18,338 bases of DNA from positions 1-18,338 of the forward strand of contig CAYLSV010000068.1 in assembly GCA_964386435.1 (NCBI GenBank), written 5' to 3'. How positions within the stretch are numbered: position 1 is the first letter of the stretch; the number at the start of each line of letters is the position of its first letter. Below the pieces are notes generated by a model that had not been told where the DNA came from, did no database searches, and saw only the letters and a list, made by a program, of their open reading frames with translations. The translations under genes and the position numbers were made by a program. This DNA comes from CAYLSV01 sp964386435. Its GTDB lineage: Bacteria > Planctomycetota > Phycisphaerae > Tepidisphaerales > Tepidisphaeraceae. Shown one piece after another: positions 13,710 to 18,338 of this stretch.

Positions 13710-14038
13710 CAACTATGCTGCTCAATCGCCGCCTTGTAGTCGTTCTCGTCCCGCAGGCCGATGAACTGTTCGACGACTTCGCCGTTTTTGAAGAGCATGA
13801 CGGTCGGGATTGAGGTGATGCGGTACTGCCCGGCGATGCCGCGGTTGGCGTCGGTGTCGAGCTTGCCGACCTTCACCGTGTCGCCCAGGTCGGTGGCGAG
13901 CTTCTCGATCGTCGGGGCGAGCATCCGGCAGGGGGCGCACCACTCGGCCCAGAAATCGACCAGCACCGGCTTGTCGCTGTCGAGGACCTCTTGCTGAAAG
14001 TTGGCATCGTTGAATTCTTGAACGGCTTCGCTGGCCAT
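13709..14038 (-). CDS. trxA: Thioredoxin
   Basis: This 109-residue cytoplasmic protein-disulfide reductase has the active site W33-C34-A-P-C37, the variant with Ala in place of Gly in WCGPC. The family features PVLVDFWAEWCAPCRMLAP, KLDTDANRGIAGQYRI and the cis-proline I77-P78-TVMLF are all present, and the length is standard. The ATG at 14038 is preceded by GGAG at suitable spacing. The stop codon lies in the heptamer palindrome shared with the convergent guaB. An unknown membrane-protein gene lies upstream on the same strand. Confidence 0.97.
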   Translation of the reverse strand: MASEAVQEFNDANFQQEVLDSDKPVLVDFWAEWCAPCRMLAPTIEKLATDLGDTVKVGKLDTDANRGIAGQYRITSIPTVMLFKNGEVVEQFIGLRDENDYKAAIEQHS

Positions 14039-14124
14039 GGGGGTCTCCGTGTGTGAGTTGAGTTACGAACGCCGGATGATACGACGCGTTGTCGGGGGTG
14101 GTTCAAATCGTGTGCCTGGGCGGC

Positions 14125-14601
14125 TCAAGCGGGTTGCTGCTTCGCCACAGCGGCCATGTTGAGGCCGGCGATGGACAGGCTCACCACGCCGACCGTCGCC
14201 ATCACGATCGCCAGCGTCTGGCTGCCGGCCAGGTGCAGCGGGTGCAGCGGGGCGATGGCGTGCAACACCTGCCACACAACGGCCAGCACGAGCAGCAACA
14301 CCCCGAGCACCAGCGCCGGCGGGATCAGCGTGCGACGGTGATCGACGGACTTCTGATCAACCACCGACAACGGCGGCGCGGCGGGCCGAGAGGGCGGCGG
14401 GGCGGCCGGGCGGATTTCGGCGACGGGGGCCGCGGGCCGTTTGGGCCGTGGCTTGGCGGTCGGGGCGGCGGCCTGGATCTTTGGCGTCGGCCGTGTGGGA
14501 CGCTGCGGCTTGGGCGGCTCGTTGGCCGGCTCCTCCTCCACCTCGCCGCGGCCCATGGCGGCCAGGGCGTCGGCGATGTCGTCGCTGTTGCGCTGCGGCA
14601 T
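14125..14601 (-). CDS. Pro/Ala-rich membrane protein, unknown function
   Basis: This 158-residue protein has an acidic N-terminal segment (NSDDIADALAAMGRGEVEEEP). A Pro/Ala/Lys-rich, probably disordered linker follows at ~25-80 (PKPQRPTRPTPK and PTAKPRPKRPAAP). Two membrane helices lie at about 91-115 and 129-150. No domain is recognisable. The likely topology places the long N-terminal tail on one side with a short hairpin anchor. It is on the same strand as trxA, 86 bp upstream. The ATG start has only a weak GGGG in front. Codon use matches the neighbours. The extreme Pro/Ala content means the linker gives no functional hint. Confidence 0.7.
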   Translation of the reverse strand: MPQRNSDDIADALAAMGRGEVEEEPANEPPKPQRPTRPTPKIQAAAPTAKPRPKRPAAPVAEIRPAAPPPSRPAAPPLSVVDQKSVDHRRTLIPPALVLGVLLLVLAVVWQVLHAIAPLHPLHLAGSQTLAIVMATVGVVSLSIAGLNMAAVAKQQPA

Positions 14602-14810
14602 GCCCCGACCATAGCCAGTGCCCGGTCGGCTGATGTTGCCGGACCTGCCTGACGCGGCCCGCCGCCGCAGTTGGCGGGTTCGTCGCCAAACCGCAGCATG
14701 TCAGCCCCGGCGTGTGGCAAGGCCGCCTCATCCGGCACAACCGGCCCCGGAAAACCGCCCGCAAGGCGTTTGGCACGCCCTCGGCCCCGATTTGCCCCTG
14801 CCTGAGCGAC
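14602..14810. other. Divergent intergenic region, no feature recognised
   Basis: These 209 bases separate the divergent membrane-protein and coiled-coil genes. A short hairpin (TTGGCGGGTTCGTCGCCAA, 14671-14689) is visible. Promoters for both genes are expected but none is convincing. Confidence 0.4.
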
Positions 14811-15125
14811 ATGAGCCAAGATCTTTCCCAACACGACACGCCCGACCTGACCCTCGACGCCCAGACGCCCGGCGACGCCTTCGAGCAGCGGTTCGAGGAC
14901 TTGATGAGCCAGATCAACACCCTGCCCGCCGGCGAGCGGCAGCAGCTGCAAGCCCTCGCCGCCGAAACCCGCCGCCGCCACGAAAAGCTTCGCGGTGCCG
15001 TCGACCACCTCCGCGGCAGCCTCGACAACCTGCGGCTGGGCCTGAAGTACCTCGTCTTCGACCTCGAAGCGACCAAGCGCGAGAACAAGTACCTCCGCGA
15101 CCTGCTCGAAGAGTCCGCGGACTAA
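14811..15125 (+). CDS. Coiled-coil protein, unknown function
   Basis: This 104-residue protein begins with a short polar N-terminus (MSQDLSQHDTPDLTLD). From about residue 22 to the end it is predicted to be one long charged helix (RFEDLMSQINTLPAGERQQL, then LAAETRRRHEKLRGAVDHL, then KYLVFDLEATKRENKYLRD). The spacing of Leu and other hydrophobic residues fits a coiled coil broken once at LPAGE. I know of no assigned function. The look (short, helical, high conservation expected of YLVFDLEATKREN) is of a lineage-specific structural or regulatory protein. The ATG at 14811 was chosen because upstream in-frame sequence has no protein-like character. It converges on holA across a palindromic element. 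Confidence 0.75.
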   Translation: MSQDLSQHDTPDLTLDAQTPGDAFEQRFEDLMSQINTLPAGERQQLQALAAETRRRHEKLRGAVDHLRGSLDNLRLGLKYLVFDLEATKRENKYLRDLLEESAD

Positions 15126-15134
15126 GGCACCAGA

Positions 15135-15214
15135 CCTGCGGCACGTGGTGCCGCGGCTACCGCAGCATGACCATGTCGTCTGCAAGCGGTAGCCGCAGCA
15201 CCACGTGCTGCAGG
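15135..15214. repeat. GGTAGC-type inverted repeat between coiled-coil gene and holA
   Basis: The left arm is 15135-15163 and the right arm 15186-15214, 29 bases each, complementary at 27 positions, with a 22-base loop. Each arm contains CACGTGGTGC/GCACCACGTG and borders the loop with GGCTACCGC/GCGGTAGCC. It lies between two convergent genes, 9 bp from each stop. A terminator-like role is plausible; the same boundary motif recurs at 17157-17232. Confidence 0.9.
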
Positions 15215-15223
15215 TTGCCGCCC

Positions 15224-16177
15224 TCACCGCGCCAGCTTCGCCAGGAACGTCTCCACCGCCGGGCCGACCTCGGCCTGGCCGGTTTTGACCTTGCGGTCGA
15301 GTTCGGCGAGGTCGCCCACGGCCCGCGCCAAGCCCGCCGTGCCCATCATCTCGGCCCGCTCGATCATCGGGCGGACGTTGTACGCCGGCCAGATTTTCAG
15401 GGCACGGCCGATCGCCTGCTCGCTCTGGCGGGCCTGCTTCATCCGCAGGGCACCGGCGGCTTTCTCCAGCCAGATGCCCAGCCACGTGACGCCGCGGAAG
15501 GCGGCGCTGCTGTCGCCGGTCATCAGCTGCCGCCACCGCCGCACGGCCGACTCGATGTCGCCGCCGGTCAGGGCGTCGGTCATGTGCCACATCTGCTGCT
15601 CCCGCTGAAACGCCACGCCCGAGGCGACCACGTCGGCCGTCACCCGGCCCGTGGCCACCAACGCCAGCTTCGCCAGCTCGTTGTCGATCCGGCCGAGGTC
15701 GTTGCCGATCAGATTTGCCAGCAAGTCGGCGGCGTCCCGCGCCAGATCGACGCCGTGGTGCTCGGCCCGGTCGTTGATCCACTTCGGCAACGCCCGGTCG
15801 CTCGGCGGCTCGCACTTCACCAGCTGCCCGTGCTTGACGATCAGCTTCGCGATCTTCTGGTTCGCCGGCAGACTGCGGCAGCGCAGCACCAGCGTCCCCG
15901 AATCGCTCGGCTCGGCGACGTACGCCTCCAGTGCCTGCCGAAACTTCGTGATGAACTCATCGGCCTCGCGGACGACGACCAGCTTGTGGCCGCCGAACAT
16001 CGCGAAGCTCCGCAGCTCGTCCAGCACGTCCGCCAGCGTCGCCCGCGGCCCCTCGACGTCGATTCGCTGCGGCTCCTGACCGGATAACCCGTCGACGATC
16101 GCCGCGGTTGCCTCGCCGGCGAGCAGGGCGTCGTCGCCGACCACGGCGTACACGGGCAGATTCTTCTTGACGGCCAT
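15224..16177 (-). CDS. holA: DNA polymerase III delta subunit
   Basis: This 317-residue clamp-loader subunit opens the beta sliding clamp. It is an AAA+-like protein without a working nucleotide site. The family pattern is recognisable: an N-terminal strand with VYAVVGDDALLAGEA, MFGGHKLVVVREADEF (the equivalent of the LFxxxRLVxVxxxE clamp-binding region), LPANQKIAKLI, and a middle helical domain with LIGNDLGRIDNELAKLAL. The typical C-terminal helices include RRWRQLMTGDSSA and WPAYNVRPMIERAEMM. The length is standard. The start is the ATG at 16177; the frame extends upstream but without homology. The stop lies 9 bp from the palindromic element. Confidence 0.92.
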   Translation of the reverse strand: MAVKKNLPVYAVVGDDALLAGEATAAIVDGLSGQEPQRIDVEGPRATLADVLDELRSFAMFGGHKLVVVREADEFITKFRQALEAYVAEPSDSGTLVLRCRSLPANQKIAKLIVKHGQLVKCEPPSDRALPKWINDRAEHHGVDLARDAADLLANLIGNDLGRIDNELAKLALVATGRVTADVVASGVAFQREQQMWHMTDALTGGDIESAVRRWRQLMTGDSSAAFRGVTWLGIWLEKAAGALRMKQARQSEQAIGRALKIWPAYNVRPMIERAEMMGTAGLARAVGDLAELDRKVKTGQAEVGPAVETFLAKLAR

Positions 16178-16241
16178 CGGCCCCAACCTTATCGCCCGCG
16201 GTTGGCCGCGGCGACGGCGGTGGGGTATGTTGGGCGGACCA

Positions 16242-16472
16242 ATGCCCGCCTCGCCGGAGGACGATCCGCGAACCGCCGACGAACTGCGGCAAGCCGTGCG
16301 ACATTTGCGGCGGGCCGAGGCGGAACTGCGGGGCGATCTGGAAGACGACCGCCTCTCGCCCACGCTCCGTGCCGCCGCCGACCACGCGCTGGCTACCCTG
16401 CGGAACCTCCGCCGTGATCTGCTTGCCGACCCGCTCCTGAGAAGGTTCACCGATGACGACCCCGACGATTGA
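16242..16472 (+). CDS. Small charged helical protein, unknown function
   Basis: This 76-residue protein is rich in Arg, Asp, Glu, Leu and Ala (TADELRQAVRHLRRAEAELR, then AADHALATLRNLRRDLL). It is probably all-helical, with an acidic end (TDDDPDD). No family is recognised. It is followed by, and overlaps by 20 bp, the gene for a two-span membrane protein, which suggests translational coupling and a shared role. An in-frame ATG at 16227 would add five residues; both starts have only weak purine-rich upstream sequence. It diverges from holA with a 64-bp spacer. Confidence 0.6.
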   Translation: MPASPEDDPRTADELRQAVRHLRRAEAELRGDLEDDRLSPTLRAAADHALATLRNLRRDLLADPLLRRFTDDDPDD

Positions 16473-17139
16473 GCCCGAGAAGAACGAGGATTTGCCCGCG
16501 GCGACCGACGCCGGATCCGCCCCAGAGCCGACGGAAGAGCCGACGGAGGAGCCGAAGGTTTGGGAGCGGCCGATCGTCGCCCCGGCGTCCCGCGGCTTCA
16601 ACCTCAAGTGGATCATCGCCGGCGTCGTGCTCATCGGCGTGGGCGGTTGGTTCGTCTACGACGGCTTCTACAACTGGCCCAAGCAGCAGGCCGAGTACGA
16701 GCAGGCCACCGAGGACGCCCGGCAGGCCGACCTCGACGGAAACATCGCCCTGCGCGACGAGATCATCATCCGCCGCGACGACGAGATGAAGGAACGCAGC
16801 GACAACGACATCCTGCTGAACCGGCTGTTCGGCATCGTCCTGCCGCTGGCCGGGCTCGGGCTCATCGCCTGGACGCTCTACGAGGCCCGCGGCGAGGTGA
16901 AGCTCGACGACCAGGACGTCCTGCACGTCCCCGGCCACCCGCCGGTCCCGCTGACGGCCATCACCGCCATCGACGACTCCCGCTGGGAACGCAAGGGCAA
17001 AAGCTTCGTCACCTACGACACCGGCGGCCAAACCGGCACCCTAAAGCTCGACGACTTCATCCGCGAACGCCCACCGCTGGACGCCATCCACGACCTGGCC
17101 GTCGACGCCCACAAACTCAACACCGAAACCGCGACCTGA
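16453..17139 (+). CDS. Two-span membrane protein with C-terminal PH-like domain, unknown function
   Basis: This 228-residue protein has an acidic, Pro/Glu-rich N-terminal tail with a repeated PTEEPTEEP. The first membrane helix is at ~52-70 (IIAGVVLIGVGGWFVYDGFY). A highly charged helical loop follows at ~73-118, and the second helix is at ~122-143. The soluble C-terminal region (~145-228) has strand-like segments (VKLDDQDVLHVPGHPPVPL, then ITAIDDSRWERKGKSFVTY) and a final helix. That resembles the small bacterial PH-like folds, but this is a shape-based guess. A GAGAAGG sits before the ATG. The 5' end overlaps the preceding small gene by 20 bp in another frame, and it converges on a membrane gene across a long palindrome. 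Confidence 0.78.
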   Translation: MTTPTIEPEKNEDLPAATDAGSAPEPTEEPTEEPKVWERPIVAPASRGFNLKWIIAGVVLIGVGGWFVYDGFYNWPKQQAEYEQATEDARQADLDGNIALRDEIIIRRDDEMKERSDNDILLNRLFGIVLPLAGLGLIAWTLYEARGEVKLDDQDVLHVPGHPPVPLTAITAIDDSRWERKGKSFVTYDTGGQTGTLKLDDFIRERPPLDAIHDLAVDAHKLNTETAT

Positions 17140-17156
17140 GCCCATCAGCATGCTTA

Positions 17157-17232
17157 GGTAGCTGCGACCACACCTGGTCGCAGTCCGGTCGATGATCGTC
17201 CCGGAGTGCGACCAGGTGTGGTCGCAGCTACC
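17157..17232. repeat. Perfect 26-bp inverted repeat at convergent gene ends
   Basis: The left arm is 17157-17182 and the right arm 17207-17232. They are exactly complementary over 26 bases, and pairing continues inward for five more bases after one mismatch. Both arms are bounded outside by GGTAGC/GCTACC and hold CCACACCTGG/CCAGGTGTGG. The stop codon of the minus-strand gene (17228-17230) lies within the right arm. The shared GGTAGC border suggests kinship with 15135-15214. Confidence 0.95.
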
Positions 17233-17728
17233 GCCCACCATCCGGCGCGATCACCTCAAAGCCCCGACCGCGCCCTGATCCTTCGCCTTCAGGCCCCACG
17301 TGGATCGCGGGGATCGACTCGTTCAACAGCATCAGCAGCTTGACATATGCGGTTAGCACCAGCGGCGCGAAGATGAACATGATCACGACGCAAGCCACCT
17401 GCTGCATGACCAGCGCATAGGCCGCCGCCGCCAGCGTCACCATGAGGCCGTGGGCGATGAGCAACCCGACCACGGCAAAGCCGGCGTAGACGCCGTCGAT
17501 CTGGTACCGCCGCAGCCGCCCGGCGACGACGAACGCCCCGATTGCCGGCACGGCAGAAAATGCGGCAATCGCCGCCATCCAGAAGAACGACCGCGTCGCC
17601 CCCGCCTCGATGGCTGGCAGAACGAACGCCATCAGCACGAGCACCGTGCCGGTCAGCCGCAGCACGTGCACCGCCAGCCACAGCGGGAAATGCACCGAAT
17701 CCTCCGCCGGCCGCGGGAACGGCTTCAC
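17228..17728 (-). CDS. Polytopic membrane protein, paralogue of its upstream neighbour
   Basis: This 166-residue protein has four hydrophobic segments, at ~15-40, 47-69, 79-107 and 109-134, and a soluble Gly-rich tail (GPEGEGSGRGRGFEVIAPDGG). The start is the GTG at 17728, which overlaps the TGA of the upstream gene (GTGA), so the two are coupled. The two proteins share the N-terminal pattern PxxxSxHxxLWxAxHxLRxxG, four spans, and the ending AxHxGP...GRGFEV. They look like an old tandem duplication that has diverged. I recognise no family or ligand site. The stop codon is inside the perfect inverted repeat. Confidence 0.75.
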   Translation of the reverse strand: MKPFPRPAEDSVHFPLWLAVHVLRLTGTVLVLMAFVLPAIEAGATRSFFWMAAIAAFSAVPAIGAFVVAGRLRRYQIDGVYAGFAVVGLLIAHGLMVTLAAAAYALVMQQVACVVIMFIFAPLVLTAYVKLLMLLNESIPAIHVGPEGEGSGRGRGFEVIAPDGGR

Positions 17729-18249
17729 AGTGACCCCGGCCCTTCCGCCGGCATGACCTCGAAGCCCCGGCCCTCCTCCCGGTGCAAGTGCTGCGGCCCC
17801 TCGTGCACCGCCCGGAACGATTGGGCCAACTGGTACGCGAGCTGCCCGAACGCCAACAGCAGCAGCACGCCGATGCCGATGATCACCCAGAACACGACGT
17901 TCGCGTCCGGATTCACCCCGCCGACCAGATTGATGACCGCCCCCACGACGACCGCCAGGGTGCCGAAGATCATCAGGCCCGTCATCACCAGCCCGAGCAC
18001 CACGGGCCAAAACTGGTACCGGAACAGGAAGATGGCCGCCACGATGCACAGCACCGCCGGCACGCCGTAGATCAGGACGATCAACGCCACAAGAACGGCT
18101 TCCGCTGGCCCGGCCGCGCTGAAGACGAGGCTGATCACCGGGCACATCGTCAGCAACAGCAGCAGCACCCCCAGCGTCCGCAGACTGTGGCCCGCCATCC
18201 ACAACGCCCGGTGCGGCGACCCCTTCGGCGGCTTCTTAAACTTGCCCAC
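17725..18249 (-). CDS. Polytopic membrane protein, paralogue of its downstream neighbour
   Basis: This 174-residue protein starts from the GTG at 18249. The frame opens at GTG 18309, but the extra 20 residues (basic, Cys-containing) are absent from the paralogue. Beginning at 18249 aligns GKFKKPPKGSPHRALW with KPFPRPAEDSVHFPLW of the next gene. Four membrane segments lie at ~24-45, 52-72, 77-105 and 118-140. The tail HREEGRGFEVMPAEG repeats the GRGFEV ending. The pair may form a heteromeric membrane complex, which is inference only. No ribosome-binding site is evident at either start. Confidence 0.72.
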   Translation of the reverse strand: MGKFKKPPKGSPHRALWMAGHSLRTLGVLLLLLTMCPVISLVFSAAGPAEAVLVALIVLIYGVPAVLCIVAAIFLFRYQFWPVVLGLVMTGLMIFGTLAVVVGAVINLVGGVNPDANVVFWVIIGIGVLLLLAFGQLAYQLAQSFRAVHEGPQHLHREEGRGFEVMPAEGPGSL

Positions 18250-18323
18250 GGCACGAGTGTGCGGCAAGCGGCGCTTTGGTGCAAATGAACGTGCTCGGCA
18301 ACAGTCCACCGCTGAACCCCCAC

Positions 18324-18338
18324 CGCTGCGTAGCAGCG
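18324..18338. repeat. Hairpin at the window end, probably part of another palindromic element
   Basis: CGCTGC-GTA-GCAGCG is a perfect 6-bp stem with a 3-base loop, preceded by CCCCCA. The layout (C-rich arm, short stem, 3-base loop) resembles the left hairpin of the 135-bp units. The element is cut by the window edge. Confidence 0.5.

Noticed and set aside
13598..13715. A standard intrinsic terminator for guaB or trxA
   Set aside because: There is a long stem but no T-run on either side, so I record it as a palindromic repeat rather than a Rho-independent terminator.
14325..15815. A 496-codon minus-strand frame spanning several genes
   Set aside because: It crosses the membrane-protein gene, the palindrome at 15135 and part of holA in the wrong frame, and shows no protein family.

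Overview
This 18.3 kb window is bacterial, very GC-rich chromosomal DNA with densely packed genes on both strands. The ordinary markers (trpD, ubiX, ubiE/menG, bpt, guaB, trxA, holA) occur with a BatA/von Willebrand-type membrane protein, a eukaryotic-like Ser/Thr kinase, VapBC toxin-antitoxin pairs and several lineage-restricted small proteins. This mix and base composition suggest Planctomycetota, most likely class Phycisphaerae. That placement is an inference from gene content; no rRNA is present to test it.

Layout. Positions 1-686 hold about four and a half copies of an exact 135-bp tandem repeat made of small palindromes, broken by a 20-N gap at 645-664. Next come a degenerate M48-type membrane metalloprotease homologue (+) and, convergent with it, a large BatA/VWA protein (-). 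A VapBC-like pair (+), trpD, a small membrane protein and an SDR oxidoreductase (+) follow. A minus-strand pair comes next: ubiX, overlapping by 4 bp a CsrA-like gene that appears to carry two CsrA-type segments in one polypeptide. A second VapBC-like pair (+) lies between ubiX and ubiE (-). A soluble Ser/Thr kinase (-) is followed by a 450-bp largely non-coding stretch with a 10-bp triplicate and one possible tiny lipoprotein. Then bpt (+), guaB (+), trxA (-), a Pro/Ala-rich membrane protein (-), a coiled-coil protein (+), holA (-), two overlapping hypothetical genes (+) and a tandem pair of paralogous membrane proteins (-).

How it fits together. The core genes cover tryptophan synthesis (trpD), quinone and prenyl-flavin chemistry (ubiX, ubiE), guanine nucleotide synthesis (guaB), thiol redox (trxA), the replisome clamp loader (holA) and N-degron tagging (bpt). 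They look like a mosaic of short transcription units rather than one pathway operon.

The most striking non-gene structure is a set of long inverted repeats lying at gene 3' ends. Two carry heptamer-periodic GGTTGTT-type arms, one carries octamer-periodic AGGGACT-type arms, and two carry GGTAGC-bounded arms. They reach into the stop codon or last codons of neighbouring genes and give bpt an apparent C-terminal tail. The CsrA-like tandem protein and the pseudo-M48 protease are the two protein-level observations most worth following up.
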